Source of the DNA: Rheinheimera sp. SA_1
Lineage (GTDB): Bacteria > Pseudomonadota > Gammaproteobacteria > Enterobacterales > Alteromonadaceae
DNA length: 64,000 nt
Direction of reading: 5' to 3'
NCBI RefSeq assembly: GCF_001669775.1
Contig: NZ_LXWK01000011.1
Span: forward strand, 992,001 to 1,056,000
The notes under the pieces were generated by a model that worked only from the letters and a program-made list of their open reading frames with translations, did no database searches and was not told the DNA's origin. Both the position numbers and the translations under genes were made by a program. Shown piece by piece: positions 52,584 to 61,491 of the stretch (position 1 is the stretch's first letter; each line of letters begins with the position of its first letter).

Positions 52584-54929
52584 TCAACGGTGAGCCTCTA
52601 AGACCTCATCTGCCATAGCTTCCGGCTCCACCACCCCCACCACAGTTTTCGCCTGAATAAGCTTTAAAAGTTCCACCGTTGCTCTGGCATCAGCGGCAGC
52701 GCGATGGTGGTTATGCAGTGGAATATCAAACTGTTGCGCCAGTTTGCCAAGGCTATAGCTGGCAAGCCCCGGGTAGGCACGGCGCATTTGTACCACGGTG
52801 CAAAACTTCGGTAATTGCAGCGGGTAACCACAACGGCCAAGTTCAGCGCGGACAAAACCATAGTCAAAATTCACGTTATGGGCGACAAAAATACTGTCGC
52901 CGATAAATTCAGTCAGCTTGGCGGCAATTTCGGAAAATAGCGGGGCTGATGCCACCATGTCGTTGGTGATGCCGGTTAACTTCTGGATAAAATAAGGAAT
53001 GCGCCGCTGTGGGTTCACCAGGCTAGAAAACTCATCGATAATGTCGCCATATTGCACTTTATAAGCGGCAATGTCAGTGATGCGATCGTTCTCGGCTTTA
53101 CCGCCGGTGGTTTCAACGTCAATGACCACATAAACCCGATCCGGGCTTTGCCACCATTGCACTTGCATGAGCGACACAGCAAAACCAAGTTCACGCAGGC
53201 TCATCAGCCGGGTCAGCTGGTTGCGCCTTAAACTGTCGCCAACCGCTTTGAGTTCCACCAGTTGAATTTCTGGCGTGCCAGCTGCACTTTCTCTGGCCAG
53301 CAATAAATCCGGAAAACCGCTGCTACAACGGCGAAAATCCTGCGTCATTTGCCGGATAATTTTTGCCAGCACCCCAGCTGGCGCACCATGCACCAATAAT
53401 GGCAACATCGTCGCCAAATCTGGATGCCAGCTAAACACCGCATTGGCTTTTTGAAACTGCGCACTGTAGGTTTTCAGCAGTTGTTTGACGGCAACGGCCG
53501 GGTCAGCCAATAACGCCAGTTGCTGTTCAATCAAGGGTTGCTGGCGCCGATAAAACTCGCCGCTGGATAAATCCCGTGGCCTTCGTTCAAACTCGTTGTA
53601 AATGGCACTTTGCTCAGACTCAAACAGTGGCTGCCACAACAACAAGCCAAATAAACTCAACCACAATTCGTTTTCGGCATGAAACGCCTGATACCCCTGC
53701 TGCCGGTAAAAGTGTACTGCCCCCCGCTCGGTCTGGCCCAGATATAACTCGTCTAGCGTGATGGTCGCAGCGCTGCGCAAAAAGTCGGTCAGATCTGAGG
53801 TTGGTTTTTGCTGCAGCTTGCGACTGGCAAAATCGCGGGCGAACCACAGTTCATCGTCGCAGCTGGGGTTTTCTAACATTTGTTGAAGCTGCTGCTGCAG
53901 CGCTTCAGCCATTTGTGGGTCGCTGCGGTTGGCATAATACAATCGCAGCAAGCGCTCGGACGCCGGATAACTGGCACTTTGTTGGTAAAAACCGATGGCA
54001 AGTTGCGTCAATGCAGCGCGCTGACGATGAGCATCGTCAACTAAGGCAACATCGGCACTGGCGTGCGTGAGCAGCTTTTCTGTCAGCCGACCCAGCGCTG
54101 TGCATAAAGCTTCCCGTTGCAACCGCGTGCGCTCATCCAAAGGCTCAGGCCACTCCAGCATTTGCTGTTGCCATTGCCGCAATGCGGCTTCCTGAGCCAG
54201 TAGATCCAGACTTTTCCAGCCTTGCTGCAAACTTTGCAACTCTGGTTTTAACCGGGCATAAGCAAAAGCTGCCAATGCCTGATCGCGGTCGGTGTAACGC
54301 GCTTGAAATTCTTGTTTAAAACCACTACCCGGCAGAATGCCTAAATCGCGTAGCGTAAAAGCGGTCAGACTGGTTTCAAAACGGCCAAAATACAGAAAAT
54401 ACAAATACTGCAATTCGGTTTGCGCGCGCAGTGCGACCAGTTCGCCATGCTGCTCAGACCATAATTGGATCGAGGCTGGCGTAAGTAGCTGATGTTGTTC
54501 TATATACTGCTGGATCTGCGGTTTGGTACTGCTTTTTTTCAGCAGCGGTAGCGCCGGGTTTGCCGCGCCAGAAGCTAATTCCACCAACGCCAGCAGGTGT
54601 TCTTTATTGGCGCGTTGCAGCCAATCGGCGAGATCTTCATCGGACGAGGGTTTGTCCAGTAATCCGGCTTGCAATAGTTTCGCCACGGCAGCCGCCTGAT
54701 CTGGTACTTCGACGTATTCGACATCTTTTAATGCAAACACCAGGCCTTTACGGTTTAACAACCGCACCCACTGCCGCTGGGCGGTTATTGGCAATTGCTG
54801 AAATGTTTCAATCAGTTGCAGATGTTGCGGCAACAATACGCTGTGATAACGACTATGCAGCACCGCCAGCAAGTCGCGAAAATGGGTCAGATAATAATCC
54901 GGTGGTAACTGCAGTTGTGGTGCGGCCAT
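52584..54929 (-). CDS. FAN1-like VRR-NUC nuclease fused to a DEDDh exonuclease
   Basis: A 781-residue protein from ATG 54929; upstream in-frame codons to 55043 lack family-like sequence. Residues about 1-530 are helical, like the FAN1 core (YYLTHFRDLLAVLHSRYHSVL..., RKGLVFALKDVEYVEV). Residues about 535-600 hold a VRR-NUC nuclease: SSGFPDLLLARE, QLVELKAVGDSLRRNQ (PD...E-x-K). Residues about 604-775 are a DnaQ/PolC-type 3'-5' exonuclease: VIDVETTG, FVAHNVNFDYGF, and HRAAADARATVELL (D-E-D-D-h). FAN1 enzymes act on DNA crosslinks and branched DNA. A fused proofreading-type exonuclease suggests that this protein can both cut and trim. No neighbouring repair operon is seen. Confidence 0.85.
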   Translation of the reverse strand: MAAPQLQLPPDYYLTHFRDLLAVLHSRYHSVLLPQHLQLIETFQQLPITAQRQWVRLLNRKGLVFALKDVEYVEVPDQAAAVAKLLQAGLLDKPSSDEDLADWLQRANKEHLLALVELASGAANPALPLLKKSSTKPQIQQYIEQHQLLTPASIQLWSEQHGELVALRAQTELQYLYFLYFGRFETSLTAFTLRDLGILPGSGFKQEFQARYTDRDQALAAFAYARLKPELQSLQQGWKSLDLLAQEAALRQWQQQMLEWPEPLDERTRLQREALCTALGRLTEKLLTHASADVALVDDAHRQRAALTQLAIGFYQQSASYPASERLLRLYYANRSDPQMAEALQQQLQQMLENPSCDDELWFARDFASRKLQQKPTSDLTDFLRSAATITLDELYLGQTERGAVHFYRQQGYQAFHAENELWLSLFGLLLWQPLFESEQSAIYNEFERRPRDLSSGEFYRRQQPLIEQQLALLADPAVAVKQLLKTYSAQFQKANAVFSWHPDLATMLPLLVHGAPAGVLAKIIRQMTQDFRRCSSGFPDLLLARESAAGTPEIQLVELKAVGDSLRRNQLTRLMSLRELGFAVSLMQVQWWQSPDRVYVVIDVETTGGKAENDRITDIAAYKVQYGDIIDEFSSLVNPQRRIPYFIQKLTGITNDMVASAPLFSEIAAKLTEFIGDSIFVAHNVNFDYGFVRAELGRCGYPLQLPKFCTVVQMRRAYPGLASYSLGKLAQQFDIPLHNHHRAAADARATVELLKLIQAKTVVGVVEPEAMADEVLEAHR

Positions 54930-55150
54930 GGGCGGTTTTACAAAAAGCTGAGATCTTTTGAGTGTATCAAAGACTGTATATTTGTACAGACTAAAAGTAT
55001 TGGCCGCCGTTCCCGCAGTCAAAAGTGTTACATTCAGATACAAAGCTTTGCCGGTTGCTGCAACTTACCGTCTTGCTGTGAGGTCAGAGACAGCGTTAAG
55101 CTTTCGTTATCGGACACAAAACTGTTCGCCACTGGATAAAAGGACAACGG

Positions 55151-55921
55151 ATGAATACTAAAAGTTTACTCGACCAGTTATTACGTTCAGGCAGCGAAAT
55201 GTTGCAAGGGAAATCTTCAGGCAATTCTGGTTTTGGCAATTCGGGCTATGGTCAATCGACTTCTGGCAACAGCAACTACGGCCAGCAAAAAAGCCAAAGC
55301 AGCGGCAGTCTCACCGACACGCTGTCATCGTTGTTATCTGGCAAAGGCGGCGCCGCATTGGCGGGTGGCGCTTTAGGTTTGTTACTTGGCAGCAAGTCCG
55401 GTCGTAAAATGGGTGGCACGGTACTCACTTACGGTGGTTTAGCCGCCCTTGGCGCTTTGGCGTTTAAGGCCTACCAAAATTATCAACAGCAGACGCCGAG
55501 CCAACATCAGCAGCCAAATCCGGTAAAACCTTTTGATCAGCTGTCTGCACCAAAAGCCGAAGTGCATTGCACGGTGATTCTGGTGGCGCTGATTGCTGCC
55601 GCCAAAGCCGATGGCCATATCGACGATCGCGAACGCGAGTTGATTGATGGCGAAGTGGCGAAATTAACTTCGGATCCATCGTTACAACAATGGGTTGATC
55701 GCGAGCTGAAAAAGCCACTCGATCCGGCCGAAGTGGCTTCGCACGCTAAAGATCAGGCGATGGCGGCAGAAATGTATCTCGCTAGTTTGCTGACGGTTGA
55801 TGAGCAGAATTTTATGGAAAAATCCTATTTGCAGGAATTAGCACGCCAGCTCAAACTGGATCCGGCGTTACAGGAGCAGCTGGCATTGCAGGTGAAAGAA
55901 GCGGTGGCGGCAACGAGTTAA
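55151..55921 (+). CDS. YebE-like (DUF533) protein
   Basis: A 256-residue protein. The N-terminal 50 residues are a low-complexity Gly/Ser/Asn/Gln region (GNSGFGNSGYGQSTSGNSNYG). A Gly-rich hydrophobic region (about 63-112, GGAALAGGALGLLLGSKSGRK) may be membrane-active. The C-terminal TerB/DUF533-type helical domain (about 136-254) has ALIAAAKADGHIDDRERELIDGEV. DUF533 proteins such as YebE are inner-membrane proteins linked to envelope stress; the exact role is unknown. A ribosome site (AAAGGAC) precedes the ATG. Confidence 0.85.
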   Translation: MNTKSLLDQLLRSGSEMLQGKSSGNSGFGNSGYGQSTSGNSNYGQQKSQSSGSLTDTLSSLLSGKGGAALAGGALGLLLGSKSGRKMGGTVLTYGGLAALGALAFKAYQNYQQQTPSQHQQPNPVKPFDQLSAPKAEVHCTVILVALIAAAKADGHIDDRERELIDGEVAKLTSDPSLQQWVDRELKKPLDPAEVASHAKDQAMAAEMYLASLLTVDEQNFMEKSYLQELARQLKLDPALQEQLALQVKEAVAATS

Positions 55922-55983
55922 GGTTTGCTTTAACATTTTTTTGTTTAAAAATGCCGGATGACGACTAACGCCATCGGCTTGGT

Positions 55984-56011
55984 GGCGGACTAGCCTTCGG
56001 CCGAGTCCGCC
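55984..56011. repeat. Perfect palindromic hairpin
   Basis: GGCGGACT-A-GCC-TTC-GGC-CG-AGTCCGCC: two nested stems downstream of the YebE-like gene. It could be a transcript end. Confidence 0.6.
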
Positions 56012-56055
56012 TTACGCTTAAAATAAGCTTAAAACATTGATTTAAAGATAAAAAC

Positions 56056-56092
56056 CGTAGGGCGCTACTCATCGCGTCAGCGATAGTACGCC
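56056..56092. repeat. REP-like palindrome, second copy
   Basis: CCGTAGGGCGCTACTCATCG...CGATAGTACGCC: matches the element at 36788 in its opening CGTAGGGCGC-Y-ACTC and its hairpin shape. Confidence 0.6.
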
Positions 56093-56149
56093 ATTGACGG
56101 CAATGGCGGATGTAGCCTGCGGTTTTCGAATAAATACCTTCTGCGTCAT

Positions 56150-56950
56150 TTACCCCCGCAACAAAACTTCCTGCTCCAGGAAGTTTTTGGTCCTGGTAAA
56201 TGCATCCACCAAGCCAAACAGCTGATGTTTCTCCGCCAGTTGCAAAGCTTTCACCAGTTGCTGCGGTTGTTTTGGCGGATGAATAAAACCTGCAAGCCAG
56301 GGCGTTAAATCCGGCGCGACCACCAGCTTTACTTTGTCACCCCATTTTTTCTGCAGTAAATCAAAGGTTTCCAGGCCAGCAGCGTCATAGTCAAAAGCAC
56401 AATAAATGTCTTTGTACTGCGCCAGAAATGGCTGCAGTAACGCCGAACCAATGCGCGAGCCGGACGCCAGCGCTATATCGCTACCCGCCAGACTAAAATC
56501 CTGCACCAACATCTGCTGCGCCAGCATGGCGACTTCAGGATACCGGAAAAAATTCTCTTCGTTTTCAATCAGTAACAGGCACTTTTTCGGCTGAAAATTC
56601 TGCAGCAGCTGTACACTGCCATCAAACTTACTTTGCGCCAGCACTAAATCGGGTCGCGCATCCGTCAACCCCTGATGATACAACAGCAGATAACTGTGCG
56701 AGGTATTGGCGCGGTGCGAATCGCCCTGCAAACTGGCGATTTGCCGGCTAGCCGGTTCCAACGCGCTTTGCCACAGCTGCTCAAATAGTTCAGCATTAAT
56801 AATACTGACCTGCCATTTTCCGGCGCCGACCACCCGCACTTTAAATAGCTCAGCCCGGCGCTGATAAAAACCCGGCGGCAGCAATTGCAGCATTTTGCTG
56901 TACTGCACCGCTTTACCGTCTTTAATTTGCTGCAGGTACTTTTTCAGCAT
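56150..56950 (-). CDS. Toprim-like protein coupled to glycerol kinase
   Basis: 266 residues from ATG 56950, which shares its A with the glpK stop (TGATG), so translation is coupled. Residues about 130-225 resemble a Toprim fold: LLLIENEENFFRYPEV (conserved Glu), a helix with IALASGSRIGSALLQPFL, and YCAFDYDAAGLETFDLL (D-x-D). Toprim domains bind metal and cut or join phosphodiester bonds. The nearest relatives by shape are the C-terminal domains of JetD/DUF2220-type proteins, although no JetABC genes are present. Its link to glycerol metabolism is unexplained. Confidence 0.6.
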   Translation of the reverse strand: MLKKYLQQIKDGKAVQYSKMLQLLPPGFYQRRAELFKVRVVGAGKWQVSIINAELFEQLWQSALEPASRQIASLQGDSHRANTSHSYLLLYHQGLTDARPDLVLAQSKFDGSVQLLQNFQPKKCLLLIENEENFFRYPEVAMLAQQMLVQDFSLAGSDIALASGSRIGSALLQPFLAQYKDIYCAFDYDAAGLETFDLLQKKWGDKVKLVVAPDLTPWLAGFIHPPKQPQQLVKALQLAEKHQLFGLVDAFTRTKNFLEQEVLLRG

Positions 56951-58425
56951 CAGCTGAGCACCTTTTGCACTGCATGGCGCCAACCTTCCAGTAACAAAGC
57001 GCGTTCGGCTGCAGGCATTGCCGGAGAAAAACGGGTCACTTTACATTGCACTTGTGCGGTATCGGCCAGACTGCTGTACCAACCGGCTTGAACCCCCGCC
57101 AATAATGCCGCGCCAAAAGCCGAGGTTTCCGCCACGGCTGGCCTGAGCACCGTCAGGTTCAGCACATCGGCTAAGTGCTGACAGAACCAGTTGTTCGCCA
57201 CCATGCCACCATCAATTTGCAGCTGACTGATACTGGCGCCATCCGCTTGCATCGCCTGCAGCAAATCGCTGGTTTGATAAACAACAGCTTCCAGCACAGC
57301 ACGCGCCAGATGCGCTTTGCCGCTACCCAGGCTAAGGCCACTGAGACTGGCTTTAACATCGGATCGCCAATACGGCGCCGCGAGTCCGGTAAAAGCCGGC
57401 ACTAAATACACACCACCGTTATCAGGCAGACTGGCGGCCAAGGCTTCTGTTTCGCTGGCGCAGACAATGATCCCAAGCTGGTCGCGCAGCCACTTCACCG
57501 CCGCGCCCGCAACAAAAATCGCCCCTTCCAGCGCATATTGGGTTTGCCCCTGCACTGTACTCGCCACAGTACATAGCAGCCGCTGCTCGGAAATCAGTGG
57601 CTGACAACCGGTATTTAACAGCGCAAAGCAGCCAGTGCCATAGGTACTTTTTAACGAACCGCTACTGACACAACCCTGGCCAATCGCCGCTGCCTGTTGA
57701 TCGCCAATCAGCGCCAGAATTGGCAATTCAGCGCCAAACCACTTTTTATCACAACAACCAAAATCGTCGGCACTTTGTTTGACCTGTGGCAATATTTCCA
57801 AAGGAATATCAAACAGCTGCAGTAACTCCGTATCCCAGCTCAGGCTTTGAATATTGAGCAACATGGTGCGGCTGGCATTGCTGGTGTCGGTGGCATGTAC
57901 CTTACCGCCCGTTAAACGCCACAGCAAAAAACAATCGATGGTGCCAAAAGCCAGTTGGTTGTCCGCCAGCGCTTGTTGCACCTGCTGCTCGTTTTCAAGC
58001 AACCAGCGAATTTTCGAAGCAGAAAAATACGGGTCCAGTTCCAGCCCGGTTTTTTGCCGCACCATTGGCGCATGCATTTGTAATCCCTGACAATAATCAG
58101 CAGTTCGCCGGTCTTGCCAGACAATAGCCGGAGCCAGTACCACGCCACTTTGTTTATGCCACAGCACGGTAGTTTCGCGCTGATTACTGATGCCAAGGCC
58201 TATCACCTCGAGTTGCAAGGCCGCCGCTTGTTGCAACACATCCCGGCACACCGCCAGCACCGACAACCAAATAAGTTCGGCATCCTGCTCCACCCAGCCC
58301 GATTGTGGAAAGTGGCAACTCAGCTCTTGTTGTGCTTGCGCCAACAGCTCGCCGTCACGGCTAAATAACATCGCCCGGCTGGACGAAGTGCCTTGATCAA
58401 TGGCCAGGATCACCGGTTGTGGCAT
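56950..58425 (-). CDS. glpK: Glycerol kinase
   Basis: A 491-residue FGGY kinase that phosphorylates glycerol to glycerol-3-phosphate with ATP. ATG 58425 has GGAG six bases upstream; an in-frame codon at 58467 lacks support. Family motifs: VILAIDQGTSSSRAMLF, GISNQRETTVLW, IVWQDRRT, DPYFSASKIRWLL, GDQQAAAIGQGC, and the signature AYWRSDVKASLSGLS...QTSDLLQAM. Length and order match bacterial GlpK. No glpF, glpD or glpR is beside it; its operon partner is the Toprim-like gene. Confidence 0.9.
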   Translation of the reverse strand: MPQPVILAIDQGTSSSRAMLFSRDGELLAQAQQELSCHFPQSGWVEQDAELIWLSVLAVCRDVLQQAAALQLEVIGLGISNQRETTVLWHKQSGVVLAPAIVWQDRRTADYCQGLQMHAPMVRQKTGLELDPYFSASKIRWLLENEQQVQQALADNQLAFGTIDCFLLWRLTGGKVHATDTSNASRTMLLNIQSLSWDTELLQLFDIPLEILPQVKQSADDFGCCDKKWFGAELPILALIGDQQAAAIGQGCVSSGSLKSTYGTGCFALLNTGCQPLISEQRLLCTVASTVQGQTQYALEGAIFVAGAAVKWLRDQLGIIVCASETEALAASLPDNGGVYLVPAFTGLAAPYWRSDVKASLSGLSLGSGKAHLARAVLEAVVYQTSDLLQAMQADGASISQLQIDGGMVANNWFCQHLADVLNLTVLRPAVAETSAFGAALLAGVQAGWYSSLADTAQVQCKVTRFSPAMPAAERALLLEGWRHAVQKVLS

Positions 58426-58866
58426 GGTTGCTCCGCAAGCAATATTGGCGGCGTCAAATGTTAACAAAACCGCCTGAAAAAACAGGTTTCAACCAGCTTA
58501 ACGGCGAAGTGCTTGCCTGCCAACTGCCGTGACAAAGGTTGCTGAAAATTAATTCAAAAAAACTTAATTACTGATCCGTCCAGTAAATCAAAAGCTTAGC
58601 AAAAAAGTGTCAAGATATTTTACATAAATGAGATAACGTTTTGAAAAGCTTAATAACTCTATATTGAAATTGTCATAATTATTCTCTAATTTAGCCAAGC
58701 TGAACATCAACACAACAGTCGTGATCTGTGGTGTATGAGTCCGATAGCAAAGTCGGCACTCTTAAATATCCAACCAAAACGATCAACAACAGAATAAACA
58801 ACAGAACTAACAAAAGAATCGACAAACATTTAACTAAACAATCAACTAAACAGCCATGGAAACCCT
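58426..58866. promoter_or_regulatory. A+T-rich upstream region of the nuclease gene, possible Pho box
   Basis: About 440 bases without a gene, holding the divergent promoters for glpK and the secreted nuclease. TTGTCATAATTATTCTCTA at 58670-58688 keeps one good Pho-box half (TTGTCAT) and a weak second half. A short hairpin, AGTCCGA...TCGG-C-ACT, lies at about 58738-58760. The last 70 bases are a run of AAC-rich words (AACAACAGAA-like) that probably form an unstructured leader. Confidence 0.4.
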
Positions 58867-61392
58867 ATGAAATTTAAACTGCTCCTGCTGCCAGCGCTTT
58901 TGGCGCCCGCACTTCAGGCTGAACCTTTTATTTCTGAATATGTAGAAGGTTCTTCAAACAATAAAGCGCTGGAAATTTACAACCCTGGTACTACACCGTT
59001 AAATCTGACCGGTTACAGCCTGAAAGTATTTTCAAACGGCGCGGTCACCGCCGGCAAAACCGTGAATTTATCCGGTGAAATTGCTGCAAAATCGGTATTG
59101 GTGTTGGTTGATACCGCCGCAGTGCAGGAATTAAAAGACAAACAAACTTCCGCCAGCTTAACGCTCGGCTCAGGCAATTTTAACGGTGATGACGCCATTG
59201 CGTTATACAACGGCAGCACCTTAATTGATGTAGTTGGTCAGATTGGTTTTGACCCTGGCACCACCTGGGGTAGCGGTGATGTGCAGACGCTGAATAAAAC
59301 GCTGGTGCGTAAACCGACTGTAAATCAAGGTGATACCAATGGCAGCGATGCCTTTGATCCTGCAGCACAATGGCTGGGCTTTGCCGAAAACACCTACAGC
59401 AATTTAGGTGCACATAGTATGGAAGGCGACGGTGGCGGCACGGATCCAGATCCGGACCCAACGCCGGATCCTTTGATCGGCGCCTGCGGTGAAGCCGCAA
59501 CCTTCATCAGCGCCATTCAGGGCAGCGGCACTGCATCAGCCGAAGTTGGCAAAATTCATATTATTGAAGGTATTGTCACTCAGCAACTGCAAACAGCCAC
59601 CGGCTTTTATGTGCAGGAAGAAGCGGCAGATTCTGACAATAACCCAGCCACTTCCGAAGCAATCTTTATCTACAACAACGGCGTGACTGATTACCCGGCA
59701 GCGGGCAGCAAAGTCCGGATCATCGGTGTGGTTGAAGAATTCTTCACCAAAACGCAATTAAAACGCTCAGCAGCATTGCTGGATTGCGGCCCGGGTGAAG
59801 CAATTGCTCCGGTTGCACTTAGCCTGCCGTTCAGCAATCTGACTGGCCTGGAAGCGCTGGAAAGTATGCAAGTACAGATTAATCAGTCGCTGACAGTGTC
59901 TGATACCTTCAGCCTTGGCACCTATGGTGAACTGGGTCTGTCGTCGAAACGTCTGTACACCCCAACTAACCAGTTCCGTCCGGGCACAGCTGAAGCCATC
60001 GCACTGGCCGCGCAGAACAAGCTGGATAAAATCATTCTGGACGACCTGCAAAACGGCAAAAACCCGGCCAATATCACCTACCCGGCGCCAGGTTTAACCA
60101 TGAACAATCCGGTCCGTCTGGGCGATACTTTCAGTAATCTGCAAGGTGTGCTGGATTTCAGCTTCAGCGCCTGGCGGTTATTGCCAGCCGTCACGCCAAC
60201 TCATACTGCCAGCAATCTGCGACAGGACGCACCAGAGCTGAAACGTCAGGACAGTCTGACAGTTGCCAGCTTTAACGTACTGAATTATTTCAACGGTAAC
60301 GGCGATGGCACGGGTTTCCCAACCTCACGTGGCGCCAACAGCACCGTGGAATTTGAACGTCAGGCTGACAAAATTGTCGCGGCTTTGGCGGCGATGGACG
60401 CAGACGTGGTAGGTCTGATGGAAATTGAAAACGACGGTTATGGTTCAGCCAGCGCAATCGTTGACTTAGTCAGCCGCCTGAACGCGGTGGCAGGTGCCGG
60501 CACTTATACTTTCGCCAGCGTGCCAGGCAGCACCGAACTTGGTACTGACGAAATTTCAGTAGGCCTGATTTACAAAGCAGCTTCGGTAGTGCCGGTGGGT
60601 AATGCAGTTACCACCAGCAGCGGTGTGTTTGGTTTTGGTAACCGTCAGCCACTGGTCCAAACCTTCAAAGAAGTGAAAACCAATGAAGTGTTCAGTGTGG
60701 CAGTCAACCACTTTAAATCAAAAGGCAGCTGCCCGGGTTCAACCAGCCCGGACCGCGACTTTAAAGATGGTCAAAGCTGCTGGAATGCGACCAGAGTACA
60801 GGCCGCAACACAGCTGATGGCATTCTTAAATACATCGCCTACCGGCAGCACCGATCCAGATGTACTGGTGATTGGTGACTTAAACGCTTACGCCAAAGAA
60901 GATCCAATTCATACCTTCGTCAGCGCCGGTTTTGTTAACCTGATTGAAAAGCATCAGGGTAACCGTGGTTATGGCTACAGCTTCAGCGGTGAAAGTGGTT
61001 ATCTGGACCACGCCCTGGCCAGCAACAGCCTGTCGTCTCAGGTATCTTATGCCACTGAATGGCATATCAACTCTGATGAGCCGATTGTGTTTGACTACAA
61101 CGTCGAAGACAAAACAGCACAGCAACAAGCCGATTTGTACCAGGACACGCCATTCCGTTCTTCTGACCATGATCCGGTGGTGGTTGAGCTGGCATTGAGC
61201 ACTGCAAAACCTGCTGACCTTGATAAAGACGGTGACGTCGACAACAACGATATCAACTTGTTTAACCAGTTACTGCGCAGTGGCGCGGTGCTGAGTTTAA
61301 GCTACGACTTTAACAAAGATGGCAAAGTGAACAGTACTGATGCGCGGGCGATGGCGGCGTTATGTACTTACGCACGCTGCGCGATTAAATAA
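58867..61392 (+). CDS. ExeM/NucH-type extracellular nuclease with LTD and dockerin-like ends
   Basis: An 841-residue secreted protein. Signal peptide about 1-18 (ALQA|EP). Lamin-tail domain (LTD) about 19-170 (FISEYVEGSSNNKALEIYNPG). Asp/Pro linker about 192-203 (DPDPDPTPDPL). OB-like ExeM domain about 205-440. Endonuclease/exonuclease/phosphatase domain about 455-775: VASFNVLNYF, GLMEIENDG (catalytic Glu), VNHFKSKG, VIGDLNAYAKEDP and SSDHDPVVVEL (catalytic Asp-His). The last 60 residues hold two calcium-binding loops of dockerin type: DLDKDGDVDNND (about 784) and DFNKDGKVNSTD (about 815). It degrades extracellular DNA, for nutrients or biofilm turnover. A terminator follows at 61417. Confidence 0.92.
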   Translation: MKFKLLLLPALLAPALQAEPFISEYVEGSSNNKALEIYNPGTTPLNLTGYSLKVFSNGAVTAGKTVNLSGEIAAKSVLVLVDTAAVQELKDKQTSASLTLGSGNFNGDDAIALYNGSTLIDVVGQIGFDPGTTWGSGDVQTLNKTLVRKPTVNQGDTNGSDAFDPAAQWLGFAENTYSNLGAHSMEGDGGGTDPDPDPTPDPLIGACGEAATFISAIQGSGTASAEVGKIHIIEGIVTQQLQTATGFYVQEEAADSDNNPATSEAIFIYNNGVTDYPAAGSKVRIIGVVEEFFTKTQLKRSAALLDCGPGEAIAPVALSLPFSNLTGLEALESMQVQINQSLTVSDTFSLGTYGELGLSSKRLYTPTNQFRPGTAEAIALAAQNKLDKIILDDLQNGKNPANITYPAPGLTMNNPVRLGDTFSNLQGVLDFSFSAWRLLPAVTPTHTASNLRQDAPELKRQDSLTVASFNVLNYFNGNGDGTGFPTSRGANSTVEFERQADKIVAALAAMDADVVGLMEIENDGYGSASAIVDLVSRLNAVAGAGTYTFASVPGSTELGTDEISVGLIYKAASVVPVGNAVTTSSGVFGFGNRQPLVQTFKEVKTNEVFSVAVNHFKSKGSCPGSTSPDRDFKDGQSCWNATRVQAATQLMAFLNTSPTGSTDPDVLVIGDLNAYAKEDPIHTFVSAGFVNLIEKHQGNRGYGYSFSGESGYLDHALASNSLSSQVSYATEWHINSDEPIVFDYNVEDKTAQQQADLYQDTPFRSSDHDPVVVELALSTAKPADLDKDGDVDNNDINLFNQLLRSGAVLSLSYDFNKDGKVNSTDARAMAALCTYARCAIK

Positions 61393-61416
61393 GCGGTCTG
61401 CTTAAAACAACATGCT

Positions 61417-61444
61417 GACCGCAGCCTGGTTCTGCGCTGCGGTC
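61417..61444 (+). terminator. Hairpin terminator after the nuclease gene
   Basis: GACCGCAGC (61417-61425) and GCTGCGGTC (61436-61444) pair exactly over a 10-base loop, followed by TTTAAAG. It separates the nuclease gene from the cohesin-like gene, possibly only in part. Confidence 0.7.
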
Positions 61445-61491
61445 TTTAAAGCATAACAATTTGATTGAATGACTAATTTTGGATGTGAACA

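Noticed and set aside
56150-56950. Wadjet (JetABCD) defence system
   Set aside because: Only a Toprim-like protein is present; no JetA, JetB or JetC genes flank it.
58735-58765. Riboswitch before the secreted nuclease
   Set aside because: One short hairpin was seen, but no conserved riboswitch core could be matched.
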